From: Desulfobacterales bacterium
Lineage (GTDB): Bacteria > Desulfobacterota > UBA8473
Length of the DNA: 64,000 nt
Assembly: GCA_016209225.1 (NCBI GenBank)
Contig: JACQWO010000058.1
Location: 1 to 64,000, forward strand
Direction: 5' to 3'
The first letter of the stretch is position 1. Each line of letters starts with the position of its first letter. Made by a program: the position numbers and the translations under genes. The notes beneath the pieces are model-generated. The model ran no database searches. It had not been told where the DNA came from and was given only the letters and a program-made list of their open reading frames with translations. Shown here piece after piece: positions 39,556-49,720 of this stretch.

Positions 39556-40128
39556 CTATTTCCCGCTTTTGCGCATTTGAGATCGAGTACGATAGAGCCT
39601 TTCTGTAAAACCACCTTCTTTTAAAAACTCTTTTTCCAGAACACGAAGTTGTTGATCGAGGAGGTAATTTGCCTGGTGAATGACACAGATCATGGTGTTG
39701 GCTGCAATTTCGGGAGAACTGGTTTCGATATAAGGCTTATAAGTCATATAAGACCTATTCTTTCTGTAACAAAGCCCCCGAACCTCTTTCGCTTTCGAAT
39801 GCTCCTTGCCCCAAAGAGGCAGCTCTTTTTGACGCAGATAGTCCTGAAAATCCAGCAGCAACTCCTCCAGGCTCGCCCGTGCCACGCCGATGAGCTTGAG
39901 TTCGAATTTTTTGGAAGTACCTGAGGCCATGCTCCCTTCAGCAATGTTTTGCTTGCCGCTGCGGGCTGCCTGTACCATCTGGTCATGGGTGCGGGAGCGG
40001 CGGTCAATGAAGCGGTTGCAAAACACTACCGTGGCATCATAAACAATTTCGGCCATCTGATAGGATTGTAGCTCCCGGTAGCCGCCATGGGGTGGGATGA
40101 GTTTGGGAGGTTCTTTTTGGTTAGTCAT
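39556..40128 (-). CDS. Four-helix-bundle protein with suffix domain (S23/IVP-related)
   Basis: GGYRELQSYQMAEIVYDATVVFCNRFIDRRSRTHDQMVQAARSGKQNIAEGSMASGTSKKFELKLIGVARASLEELL...CVIHQANYLLDQQLRVLEKEFLKEGGFTERLYRTRSQMRK. Confidence 0.85.
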   Translation of the reverse strand: MTNQKEPPKLIPPHGGYRELQSYQMAEIVYDATVVFCNRFIDRRSRTHDQMVQAARSGKQNIAEGSMASGTSKKFELKLIGVARASLEELLLDFQDYLRQKELPLWGKEHSKAKEVRGLCYRKNRSYMTYKPYIETSSPEIAANTMICVIHQANYLLDQQLRVLEKEFLKEGGFTERLYRTRSQMRKSGK

Positions 40129-40215
40129 GGTATATTACCTCAAAATATAATTTCTTCCGGCCACTGTTTAATTTCAATTAATGGATTCTTCTTATCATCA
40201 GATGGAAGATTATCC

Positions 40216-40371
40216 GTAACTATTCAGGTAGATAGACTGAAGGCGGTAGGCTTTTAGGAATAAATCATGCGTGGTCACACAAAACTTCGGGGCATTGAGG
40301 GAACTGCTTTATCAATATGTTTGAAAGATACTTCAGCCTTCAGTCTTCAGCCTAAACACCTGAGTAGTTAC
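40216..40371. repeat. Palindromic intergenic element, GGCTGAAGGC-word type
   Basis: GTAACTATTCAGGTAGATAGACTGAAGGCGGTAGGC...TTCAGCCTTCAGTCTTCAGCCTAAACACCTGAGTAGTTAC. Confidence 0.85.
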
Positions 40372-40508
40372 GTGTGGATTAATCTATGTATTTTAAAATC
40401 TAACAGGTTATCCGTGAATTTTCAATTAAAATATAATCCCTGTTTGTAAAATGCCCTTAGATTGGCATAATTGTCAATAAGACTCGGTTTTTCCAGATAA
40501 TCTTATTT

Positions 40509-41273
40509 GTGGTTTATAATTTTTTTTGTTATAGTAGATCAATAATTATGATACTTAGAGAATGGAGATTTAAAACTTTGGAAAAGATAAAGAGGTTGCA
40601 ATGTATATATAAAGCCATAACAATCACTATGGTTATTTTGTTTTTAACTTACGCTTCTGCCGTTGCCGGCGATAAAAACGTAATAGTGATAGACAAATTT
40701 TCAGGACAAACGGATGAAAATGGAGTGCCTTTGGGATGGGAATTAGAGGAGAAAGAAGGGAAGGCAGATATCAGGAGCGAACATGTAAGAGATAATTTCT
40801 ATCTTCATTTTGTGAGCCGAGGGTCCTCCTTTGGGGTTAAAAAAAAGGTCGAATTCAGGATTCAGGATTTCCCCATCTTAAACTGGAAATGGAAGGCAGG
40901 TAAACTCCCGAAAGGCGGAGACGTCAGGGAAAAGAGCAGCGACGATCAGGCAGCTCAGGTTTATATAGCGTTCCCAAAATTTCCAGCCAAGGTAAATACC
41001 CAAATAATCGGTTATATATGGGATAATGAAGCACCCAGGGGGAGCATAGTTACCAGTAAATACTGGTCTAAATTGAAGTATATTGTATTACGGAACAAAA
41101 CGGATAAACTGAATCAATGGTTTAAAGAACGGCGTAATGTATATGAGGATTATAAAATGCTCTTTGGAGAAGAACCCCCTGAGGTAGGTGGAATATCCCT
41201 GTACATCAACTCCCAGCATACCAAAAGCTCTGCTGAAAGCTACTTTGATGACGTCTATTTTACAAAAAGATAG
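40509..41273 (+). CDS. DUF3047-like secreted protein
   Basis: IDKFSGQTDENGVPLGWELEEKEGKAD...LNWKWKAGKLPKGGDVREKSSDDQAAQVYIAFP. Confidence 0.8.
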   Translation: MVYNFFCYSRSIIMILREWRFKTLEKIKRLQCIYKAITITMVILFLTYASAVAGDKNVIVIDKFSGQTDENGVPLGWELEEKEGKADIRSEHVRDNFYLHFVSRGSSFGVKKKVEFRIQDFPILNWKWKAGKLPKGGDVREKSSDDQAAQVYIAFPKFPAKVNTQIIGYIWDNEAPRGSIVTSKYWSKLKYIVLRNKTDKLNQWFKERRNVYEDYKMLFGEEPPEVGGISLYINSQHTKSSAESYFDDVYFTKR

Positions 41274-41295
41274 ACTCCGGTTTTTCCATCAACCC

Positions 41296-41454
41296 CTGAT
41301 GGAATTGTAAAAAGTCAAAATTGGGATGGCAAAGTAAAAAGCTCCAGATGCAAGGCGCGCAAATCCTGAGGAGTGAAGCGTACTTTTAGGGGTACGCTGC
41401 AACGACGAAGGATGCAGTGCAACGCCGCAGATGGACTTTTTAAGAAGCCATCAA
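41296..41454. repeat. MITE-like ~157-bp repeat, copy 3
   Basis: CTGATGGAATTGTAAAAAGTC...AGATGCAAGGCGCGCAAATCC...GCCGCAGATGGACTTTTTAAGAAGCCATCAA. Confidence 0.9.
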
Positions 41455-42758
41455 CCCTCAATATCTTTCCAATAGCTTTTGTAGTCGATAGACAGGACAT
41501 TTAGCCCTTCTTTTTTATCCACGCTTACCTTACCCTTCTCTATAATCTCCTCAATCTGACCCGGTTCGTTCAACCTTTGATGGAAGTCTGTCTTTAGGTT
41601 CCAAAGGGGGTATCCCTTGAATATAACATTCCATAAAGCGCCAGGAATACATTCAGCATTAATCTTTTCTTCTTTCTGTATTCTACTGTTTATGTTAACT
41701 AAGAGATGGAAGAGATTGGGGTTTACCCTGGTATCTTCGGTGAGGTGCATCTTTTTGCCTGTTCCACCGTAACTAAGGGGGATGAGTACCCCCAGCCCGT
41801 ATTTGAACTGAACCTGATCGATTTTGTTGAGATAATTATCCTTAAAGCCATTCCAATCTGTTGAAAGACCTTCTCTTTCAGCATACCTTCTAAAGCCGTC
41901 ATTTATCATACCTGCATAAAAATCAAAGGTCAAATGAGGTTTTTTTCCAATCTTAGAGAATGCCATCATATAGCCCATCAAACGCCAATCCAGATGCTTT
42001 CTGGACTTCTCCCTCAATCCCTTTATTATCTCGCCGAGATCACCACTTTTTGCAAATATCTGTCCCATCTCCTGCCTTATCACAAGGTAGTTGTCTATCA
42101 TATTTGGAGAGATATCATTTGTATGGTAGCCCCAGACATCTATCATTGTAAAAAGGGTCAGAGCATCTACAAAGAGTTTTATGGACGGGTTGTCCTTAAG
42201 TATGGTCTGGAATTCCTCATCTTTTAGAAGGGGCTCAAAGCACATATAGGAGGATTCTCCAGTATACAGAGTGCCTATCAGCAGATGATACTGGACCACC
42301 TTCCGTATTAAAATTGCTTCTTTTTCTGATAGCCCCTTATCGTTTAATAGATAGAATTCTGAGATCATCTCAGCACTCTTTTCGTTGTGCCTTCTCTTAT
42401 CCTCAAGTCTGCCAATATCATGTAGCCACAGGATTGTCGGCATCATTATAGGTGAGGATGAAGATATGGAGCGGGCCAGGTCATAAACCTCTCTGATGGC
42501 GGTTCTATCCAATCCACTCTCGGGGAAATCCCCGGAACAAATTCTGTTATACGCGGCTTGAGTCTGAAATGTGTGAATCAAAGTCCTCGTGAATTCATGA
42601 GGGTCTTCCTCAAGCCCTTTCCGAAATATCTCATCAAGAGGAGGAAATAAATGAATTAGGTTGTTAAACTCTGCGGTATTATCAATTTGTTCTCTATTAT
42701 GGTTTAGCCAGTCAAAAGAGATACCTTCTGAAAATTTGAGTAGTTTATTAAAACCCAT
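41451..42758 (-). CDS. HD-domain protein
   Basis: LWLHDIGRLEDKRRHNEKSAEM; start MGFNKLLKF at 42758 preceded by GGAGG fits better than the longer track ORF. Confidence 0.75.
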   Translation of the reverse strand: MGFNKLLKFSEGISFDWLNHNREQIDNTAEFNNLIHLFPPLDEIFRKGLEEDPHEFTRTLIHTFQTQAAYNRICSGDFPESGLDRTAIREVYDLARSISSSSPIMMPTILWLHDIGRLEDKRRHNEKSAEMISEFYLLNDKGLSEKEAILIRKVVQYHLLIGTLYTGESSYMCFEPLLKDEEFQTILKDNPSIKLFVDALTLFTMIDVWGYHTNDISPNMIDNYLVIRQEMGQIFAKSGDLGEIIKGLREKSRKHLDWRLMGYMMAFSKIGKKPHLTFDFYAGMINDGFRRYAEREGLSTDWNGFKDNYLNKIDQVQFKYGLGVLIPLSYGGTGKKMHLTEDTRVNPNLFHLLVNINSRIQKEEKINAECIPGALWNVIFKGYPLWNLKTDFHQRLNEPGQIEEIIEKGKVSVDKKEGLNVLSIDYKSYWKDIEG

Positions 42759-42792
42759 ATCATATTTCCTCCGATCATTTATTGCCCCGTTC

Positions 42793-43827
42793 TTAATCAT
42801 CATTCTCTTCTGGTCCGCCTGAGGCGGATTGTACATTAGTGTCCTTATAAATGTATCTTTCAAACAACCTGTGATATCCGGTCCATTTGGAGTTATTGCC
42901 CTTTTCCTTTTCAATGAATTCTTGAAAACCCCTGATCTTTGAATCCATATCATCGAGGTAGTACAGAATTATGGCCTCTTGTGTTTTTGGTCTTTTAGGA
43001 GAGCCAAACTCATAATAACCATGATGACTCAGGATGAGATGTTTTAACAGCATGGCTAAATCATTCGGAAAATCTGTAATCTCTGCAATCTTATCCGTAA
43101 TCATTCCAACCCCAATGGTAATATGGCCCAAAAGCCTTCCTTCATCAGTATAATCAAAAGACCCTTCGTAGGAAAGTTCATGGATCTTGCCAATGTCGTG
43201 CAGTATTCCCCCTGTTAAGAGAAGGTCAGCATTTATACCCTTGTAATGCTTTACCACGCCTAAAATCAGTTTTCCAATTGTAAGCGTGTGTTCCAATAGC
43301 CCCCCTATATAGACATGGTGTAATCCTTTGGCTGCCGGAGCAATCTTGAACAGTCTTGTGAATTCCTCTTCTTCAAAGAAAAGGTCCAAAAGCTCTTTCA
43401 AGTATATGTTCTTTACTTCTTTGGATATCTCGGCTAACTCTCCAAACATCATCTCGATATTCTTATCGGTTCTCGGTAAGAAGTCATTGATAAATATCTC
43501 TTCTTTAGGACACTTCTCCAGATCAAAGATTACCAATTGGAGGTCGTTTTGATATCTGGTTACCCTGGATTTTACCCTGATAAAATCGTCTTTTTCAAAT
43601 AGGGCAGAGAGATGTTTTGCATTCTCCCAAACCCTTGCCTCTATATCTCCTGTTTTATCTCCTAGCTTTAGGTTAAGATAAGGCTTTCCATTCTTCGATG
43701 TACCCAGATTTTTCCCTTTTACCAGGAATGTACTATCGATCTTATCGTTTTCCGTTATATCTTCAATAAATATCTTGTTCATCTCAAAATACCCCTTTGG
43801 CAGCCGAGACGGCTGTCCTACCTGCAA
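42793..43827 (-). CDS. 3'-5' exoribonuclease YhaM-like (OB-fold plus HD domain)
   Basis: FLVKGKNLGTSKNGKPYLNLKLGDKTGDIEARVWENA...GLLEHTLTIGKLI...GGILHDIGKIHEL. Confidence 0.87.
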   Translation of the reverse strand: MQVGQPSRLPKGYFEMNKIFIEDITENDKIDSTFLVKGKNLGTSKNGKPYLNLKLGDKTGDIEARVWENAKHLSALFEKDDFIRVKSRVTRYQNDLQLVIFDLEKCPKEEIFINDFLPRTDKNIEMMFGELAEISKEVKNIYLKELLDLFFEEEEFTRLFKIAPAAKGLHHVYIGGLLEHTLTIGKLILGVVKHYKGINADLLLTGGILHDIGKIHELSYEGSFDYTDEGRLLGHITIGVGMITDKIAEITDFPNDLAMLLKHLILSHHGYYEFGSPKRPKTQEAIILYYLDDMDSKIRGFQEFIEKEKGNNSKWTGYHRLFERYIYKDTNVQSASGGPEENDD

Positions 43828-44040
43828 TTTTCATCATTCTTTGTGAGCCAATGGCTCATGAATGTTTATTTTGTGATTATCTCTTGGATGGAAAAACTTG
43901 CTCAGATTTACTTTGAACAGTCAACTGCAAACTCAGTTCATATTGTTGCGGGTCTAAACCCAAATCATAGTGAGACCATTCTTACACAATGGATATTGAA
44001 AGTCAAGGGAGGAAGGGTAGAGGGACAAAAGAAACAGCAT

Positions 44041-44081
44041 CAAAGTAAAAATGCCCCTTAATAAGGGGCATTTTTACTTTG
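44041..44081. terminator. Bidirectional terminator-like perfect palindrome
   Basis: CAAAGTAAAAATGCCCCTTA-A-TAAGGGGCATTTTTACTTTG. Confidence 0.85.
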
Positions 44082-44173
44082 AAAAGGCATTAACATTTTT
44101 CAGGGTTTTACCCAATCGGTAATAGGTGCCAATCTATATTTAGTTTCGTCAGGTATAAATATTTTGAAAGGAA

Positions 44174-45217
44174 CTAATATGTAAACGGCCACGACTTATA
44201 GTATATTTTGGTTTTGATCCAGCGTCCGTATATACCGGTAGGTTCAAAGATAAGAAAGAGGATTATTGCCAGTCCGAATGCCATTACCTTTACCTCAAAG
44301 AACCTGTCTACCAGAACAGGGTAACTAGTGCCAAATACGTCCGCTGCTATTCTTATTCCTTCAGGGAGCATGGTTACAAACATTGCCCCAAAAACAGAAC
44401 CCAGGATTGACCCCATCCCTCCGATGATGATCATGGCAAGGTAGTCTATGGATAGGGTAATGGGAAAATGTTCCGGACTGATATCCGTTATATAATAAGC
44501 ATATAAACCACCTGCCAGCCCCGCATAGAATGAACTGACAAAGAATGACGTTACCTTGTACCTTGCCAGATTTACCCCCATTACCTCAGCCGATATGTCC
44601 CTGTCCCTTATGGCGACCCAGGCTCGGCCTACCTTGGTTCTGATAAGATTTCTGGCAAAGAGCATAGCCATGACGACTATTGGCATAATCAGGAAGTAAA
44701 ATGCCCTGTCGTTATCGATTGCATGACCAAAAAACTTTGGCGACGGTACACCCATACCTGTGGAACCTCTTGTCAGACCCTCCCATTTTATTATTACATA
44801 CTGAACAATAAAACTGAATGCAAGGGTGCTCATTACCAGATAAAGCCCCTTAAGTCGGAGTGATGGTACCCCAACTATCAATCCGGAGGTTGCCGTAATC
44901 AGAGCCGCGACCGGTAGTGCAAGCCAGAAAGGGAAGCCTGCGTCAGCGGTAAGGATGGCAGTGGAGTATGCCCCTATGGCAATAAATGCCCCGTGTCCCA
45001 GAGATATCTGACCGGTAAACCCTGTTAATATATTAAGCCCCAGGGCACCAATGGTAGCTATTGCTGCCAGGTTTACAACATAGGTTAAATATGGACCTGC
45101 CCAGAATGGGAAAAAAATCATAAAGACAACAAGTCCTGCCATCCACAACTTTATCCAGATGGTCTGAAATATTGCCGTATCTGCCTTATAGCTTGTTTTG
45201 AAATCTCCACTGGTCAT
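44174..45217 (-). CDS. livM: Branched-chain amino acid/aromatic acid-type ABC transporter permease LivM
   Basis: LTGFTGQISLGHGAFIAIGAYSTAIL...IIIGGMGSILGSVFGA. Confidence 0.92.
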   Translation of the reverse strand: MTSGDFKTSYKADTAIFQTIWIKLWMAGLVVFMIFFPFWAGPYLTYVVNLAAIATIGALGLNILTGFTGQISLGHGAFIAIGAYSTAILTADAGFPFWLALPVAALITATSGLIVGVPSLRLKGLYLVMSTLAFSFIVQYVIIKWEGLTRGSTGMGVPSPKFFGHAIDNDRAFYFLIMPIVVMAMLFARNLIRTKVGRAWVAIRDRDISAEVMGVNLARYKVTSFFVSSFYAGLAGGLYAYYITDISPEHFPITLSIDYLAMIIIGGMGSILGSVFGAMFVTMLPEGIRIAADVFGTSYPVLVDRFFEVKVMAFGLAIILFLIFEPTGIYGRWIKTKIYYKSWPFTY

Positions 45218-45303
45218 CTATGAGGTACTCCTTTCTTTTCGTAAATCGTAAGTCGTAAATCGTGATTTTTCACTCTTCATTCTTCACTCTTCATTTTTCA
45301 CTC

Positions 45304-46203
45304 CTACACACGTTCTATCTCTTTGGTACCGAAAAGACCGTAAGGTCTTATCATCATAATCAGGAGGAGAATTATAAAAGCAGCCACCTCTTTAACCCCT
45401 CCACCGAATAGGTGATCCAGGTACCCCCCGGCCAGGTTCTCCAATACCCCTATTAGTACTCCTCCAATCATTGCGCCTGCGATACTGTCCAAGCCTCCCA
45501 TAACGGCGGCAGGTAAAGCCTTTAATCCTATAAAATAGAGATTTAGATTTAGAAGATTTATATTTGCCAGGAAGATACCGGCTATCGAAGATACCACCGT
45601 TGCTATCAACCATGACACAGCCACTACCTTCTTTACACTTATACCCATCAGGAAGGCTATATCCTGATCATCGGCCGTTGCCCTCATGCCGATACCCATC
45701 GTAGTGAATTTAAAGAACGCCAGGAATACTATCATAACTGTAATAGCCATTATCATTGCCCATAGATGTACATGGGAGACTGCTATAGTCCCAAGCATAA
45801 GCGGTTCTTCTGAAAAAGGACCTGGAAATACATAGTTTAAAGGCCCCCATATCATCCCTATTATACTTCTGAATACCGTACCCAGACCGATCGTTATCAT
45901 TACTATAGCAAGTATAGGTTCACCTATCATAGGTCTTAGGATGACGCGTTCCAGCAGGATACCCAGGATAGCTGAGAAGACGAGGGTAATCAGGAATGCC
46001 GGGATATAAGGGATCTTGTATGTAGTGATAAGGTTAAAACAGAAATAGGCCCCAAGCATCATCAACTCACCTATTGCCAGATTTAGTACATCTGTTGCCT
46101 TGTAAATGAGGACAAATCCTAAGGCAATTAAGGAATAAACACTCCCTACTGTAATCCCGCTTACTACTAATTGAGCCAGAAAATGTAACTGATCACTAAA
46201 CAT
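45304..46203 (-). CDS. livH: ABC transporter permease LivH
   Basis: VSGITVGSVYSLIALGFVLIYKATDVLNLAIGELMMLGAY...AVMGGLDSIAGAMIGGVLIG. Confidence 0.93.
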   Translation of the reverse strand: MFSDQLHFLAQLVVSGITVGSVYSLIALGFVLIYKATDVLNLAIGELMMLGAYFCFNLITTYKIPYIPAFLITLVFSAILGILLERVILRPMIGEPILAIVMITIGLGTVFRSIIGMIWGPLNYVFPGPFSEEPLMLGTIAVSHVHLWAMIMAITVMIVFLAFFKFTTMGIGMRATADDQDIAFLMGISVKKVVAVSWLIATVVSSIAGIFLANINLLNLNLYFIGLKALPAAVMGGLDSIAGAMIGGVLIGVLENLAGGYLDHLFGGGVKEVAAFIILLLIMMIRPYGLFGTKEIERV

Positions 46204-46238
46204 CTCTCCTCCTCGTGTTTTTTCTTTAATTAATTTCT

Positions 46239-48080
46239 TTACACATCATGCCCTGTCTCGTGTATCTCCTCAATAATATCCCTATACATCTCACGAACAG
46301 CTGCCCTTCGTACTTTCTGTGTAGCCGTCATTTCATCCTCATCGTGATCCAGCTCTTTGGAGAGTAACGTAAACTTTTTGATCTGCCTGTCGTGGGCAAG
46401 GGTCTTATTTACCTTCCTTATCTCCTCCGCAATCAGTTCATATACTTCGGGTCTCATGGAGAGGTTTTTGAATGTAGTATAGGGTATCTTTTGATTCATT
46501 GCCCATTTACCCACATACGGGTAGTCTATCTGAACAAGAGCAGCCAGATACTCCTTGCCTTCGCCAACTACTATTGCTTCCATTATAAGCGGACTGAACT
46601 TCAGCTTATTCTCTATCTCATCAGGGGCTATCATTTTACCATCGGAAGAGATGAATATATCCTGCCTCCTGCCCAGAACGTGGAGATAGCCTTCATCATC
46701 CATGTAAACCAGGTCGTTGGTACGCATCCAACCGTCTCCTTTGGTTTCCTCTGTTGCCTTTGGGTTTTTATAATAACCCTTAAACATAGCTGGAGTTTTG
46801 CATATAAATTCCCCTTCCTCGGTTATCTTGTATTCAATACCGGGTAATACCTTACCCGCGGTTCCAATCTTAAATCCCCTTCCCTGATGGGTAGTGGCGA
46901 TGCCGATTTCGGTCATTCCATAGAGCTCTCTCAGTTTGATACCGATGGCATAAAAGAATCTGTTCATCTCCGGAGCAACGGCGGCACCGCCGGTATACAT
47001 CAACCTGGTTCTTAAGAAACCCATATGATCCTGAAGTGCCCTGAAACATAGGAGATATGCAAGGAAATTCAAAACCCTCCAGTAGAAAGGTATCTTTTCT
47101 CCTTTCTGATCAAAAGCGCATATCCTGTAACCAATGGGCATTGCAATCTTATAACACAGCCTTTTTACCCAGGTGGCATCCTGCATCTTTATCTGTATGG
47201 CAGAGGAGAGCCTTTCATATATCCTGGGAACTGCTAAAAAGAAGGTGGGTGATATCTCCCTGATATTCTGTTCTACTGTAGAAGTATCCTCAGCGAAGTT
47301 CACTGTGCATCCTATATGGACAGGTATGATCACAGACATAAGCCTTTCTATGGCATGATTCAAGGGGAGAAAGGAAAGAACAGTGTCGTTTTCATATACT
47401 GGATTTGCCTGGGTTAACCCTGACAACAGATGTTTGATAGTGCTATGTGTGTACATCACCCCTTTGGGTTTTCCGGTTGTACCCGAGGTATAGAGCATCA
47501 TATTCACGTCATCTGGGTCGATTTCATCCATCCGTTTATCAAAGAAGGAAGGATCTTTTCTGTCTAACTCCTTGCCCATCTCTAGTACATCGTAAAAGTC
47601 GATGATAAAAGGATCATTATAGTTTCGAAGCCCCTTCATGTCCATTACAATGCATTTCAAAAGATGGGGTTGTCGATCCCTGAACTCCAGGACTTTATCT
47701 GTCTGTTCCTGATCCTCTGCAACGATGAACTTGGCCTGGCAGTTGTCCACGATATACCTGACGCCTTCAGCGTAGTCGACTGAATAAATTCCTACTGTAA
47801 CGCCTCCTGCTGCCTGTATAGCTATATCAGCATAGACCCATTCTTTACAGTTCTCGCCAATAACGCATACATTGTCTCCTTTTTCAAGACCAAGGGCGAT
47901 CAATCCCAGGGCAAAGTTTCTGACATGTTCTCCATATTCTTTCCATGTTATCTCCTGCCAGATACCAAATTCCTTTTCCCTCAGTGCAACCCTTCTATCC
48001 CCATACTTTTTTACCTGCTCAAAAAACTTATGAGGAAAAGTATCCTTTGTCATAGAAGTCCTCCTTTTAATCTTCTTCAA
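46239..48080 (-). CDS. Long-chain acyl-CoA synthetase (AMP-binding)
   Basis: MLYTSGTTGKPKGVMYTHSTIKH; LYGMTEIGIATTHQ; LHVLGRRQDIFISSDGKMIAPDEIENKLK. Confidence 0.93.
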   Translation of the reverse strand: MKKIKRRTSMTKDTFPHKFFEQVKKYGDRRVALREKEFGIWQEITWKEYGEHVRNFALGLIALGLEKGDNVCVIGENCKEWVYADIAIQAAGGVTVGIYSVDYAEGVRYIVDNCQAKFIVAEDQEQTDKVLEFRDRQPHLLKCIVMDMKGLRNYNDPFIIDFYDVLEMGKELDRKDPSFFDKRMDEIDPDDVNMMLYTSGTTGKPKGVMYTHSTIKHLLSGLTQANPVYENDTVLSFLPLNHAIERLMSVIIPVHIGCTVNFAEDTSTVEQNIREISPTFFLAVPRIYERLSSAIQIKMQDATWVKRLCYKIAMPIGYRICAFDQKGEKIPFYWRVLNFLAYLLCFRALQDHMGFLRTRLMYTGGAAVAPEMNRFFYAIGIKLRELYGMTEIGIATTHQGRGFKIGTAGKVLPGIEYKITEEGEFICKTPAMFKGYYKNPKATEETKGDGWMRTNDLVYMDDEGYLHVLGRRQDIFISSDGKMIAPDEIENKLKFSPLIMEAIVVGEGKEYLAALVQIDYPYVGKWAMNQKIPYTTFKNLSMRPEVYELIAEEIRKVNKTLAHDRQIKKFTLLSKELDHDEDEMTATQKVRRAAVREMYRDIIEEIHETGHDV

Positions 48081-48885
48081 CCCGTCTGCCGACTACTAAA
48101 TCCTCTGAACCCAGATAGGCTTTAATTACCTCAGTATCTTTCTGTATCTCACCGGCAGTGCCTTCAGCTATCTTTTCTCCGAAGTCTATAGCAGCCACCC
48201 TGTCGGAAATATCCATTACTACACCCATATCATGTTCAACAATTATACAGGTTATTCCCAGTTCTTCATTTATATCCAGGATAAACCTGGCGATGTCTTC
48301 AGTCTCTTCCAGATTCATTCCTGAGACCGGCTCATCCAGTAGGATGAGCTTAGGATCCATTGCCAGTGCCCTTCCCAGTTCTACCCGTTTCTGGGTTCCA
48401 AAGGGCAGGTTTCTGACCACCTGTTTTCTTACTGCTTCCATTTCAAGGAAATCTATTATCCATTCTGCCCTTTTTCTATGTTCGATTTCCAGACGCTGTG
48501 CCTTTCCCAAATAGATACCCCCTGCTATTACACCGCAATTTATGATATGATGCCTGCCCAGCATAAGATTATCAAGAACAGTCATGTTTTTGAAGAGTTC
48601 CACATTCTGAAATGTTCGGGCGATCCCCAGCCCTGATACCTGGTGGGCTTTGAGTTTCAGGATATTATGGCCTTCAAAGGTAATCTCCCCCCTTTGGGGT
48701 GTATAAACCCTGCTTATGCAGTTGAAGACCGTTGTCTTCCCTGCACCATTAGGGCCTATAATAGAGAATATCTCCCCCTTTTTAATCCCTAAGCTCACAT
48801 TATCCAATGCCACTATCCCACCAAACCTCATAGACAGGTTTTTTATCTCTAACTGATATCCATTTGACTGCTGATGCATAACCAA
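48067..48885 (-). CDS. livG: ABC transporter ATP-binding protein LivG
   Basis: FSIIGPNGAGKTTVFNCISRVYTPQRGEI; ILLDEPVSGMNLEE. Confidence 0.94.
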   Translation of the reverse strand: MVMHQQSNGYQLEIKNLSMRFGGIVALDNVSLGIKKGEIFSIIGPNGAGKTTVFNCISRVYTPQRGEITFEGHNILKLKAHQVSGLGIARTFQNVELFKNMTVLDNLMLGRHHIINCGVIAGGIYLGKAQRLEIEHRKRAEWIIDFLEMEAVRKQVVRNLPFGTQKRVELGRALAMDPKLILLDEPVSGMNLEETEDIARFILDINEELGITCIIVEHDMGVVMDISDRVAAIDFGEKIAEGTAGEIQKDTEVIKAYLGSEDLVVGRRVEED

Positions 48886-48928
48886 CTCCTTTTAAACCTT
48901 TAATATCCTTTTTTAAACCTTAACCTCA

Positions 48929-49720
48929 TTAACTCAACCACCTTTTCCTCCTCTTGTAATGCTTTACATCCTTGTAGCTCTTCTTTTGAGCATCCCCAGT
49001 CAAACCCAGGTAAAATGTCTTTACGTCTTCATTCTCTATTAATTTCTCGCTCTTGTCATCCATTACGATCTTGCCATTTTCCATAATATACCCATAGGTT
49101 GCGTGAAGGAGGGCGACGTTTGCATTCTGTTCCACAAGGAGGATACCCGTCCCTTCCTCCTGGTTAATACGCATAATAACGTTGAATATCTCTTTAACAA
49201 CCAGTGGAGCCAACCCGAGAGAGGGTTCATCCAGCATCATAAGTTTAGGCTTCGACATCATGCCCCTGCCAATAGCCAGCATCTGCTGTTCCCCTCCACT
49301 GAGATAACCAGCCAGTTGATTTTTTCTCTCTTTCAGGAGGGGGAATAAATCCATCACGAAATCGTAGTCTCTATTTATATTTTTGTCTTTACGGGTAAAT
49401 GCGCCTACTCTAATGTTTTCATCAACTGTAAGATCATCGAATACCCTTCTCCCCTCAGGAACCTGGCATATCCCCATCTTGACTACCTGTTCAGGACTTT
49501 TTTCATTTAATCTTACCCCGTTGAATTCTATAGATCCATCCTCTATCTCCCCATCCTGAGACTTTAGGATACCTGATATTGCTTTAAGGGTAGTACTCTT
49601 TCCAGCACCGTTAGACCCTAAGAGGGCAACGATAGCCGTATCCGGGACTTCAAAAGAAATGCCCCTCACAGCTGCGATGACATCATTGTAAACAACCTCA
49701 ACATTGTTTAAGGTCAACAT
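48929..49720 (-). CDS. livF: ABC transporter ATP-binding protein LivF
   Basis: LLGSNGAGKSTTLKAISG...YLSGGEQQMLAIGRGMMSKPKLMMLDEPSLGLAPL. Confidence 0.95.
   Translation of the reverse strand: MLTLNNVEVVYNDVIAAVRGISFEVPDTAIVALLGSNGAGKSTTLKAISGILKSQDGEIEDGSIEFNGVRLNEKSPEQVVKMGICQVPEGRRVFDDLTVDENIRVGAFTRKDKNINRDYDFVMDLFPLLKERKNQLAGYLSGGEQQMLAIGRGMMSKPKLMMLDEPSLGLAPLVVKEIFNVIMRINQEEGTGILLVEQNANVALLHATYGYIMENGKIVMDDKSEKLIENEDVKTFYLGLTGDAQKKSYKDVKHYKRRKRWLS

Noticed and set aside
42759-42953. N-terminal extension of the HD-domain ORF in the track
   Set aside because: It overlaps the 3' end of the YhaM-like gene, whereas an internal ATG at 42758 has a clear GGAGG ribosome-binding site.
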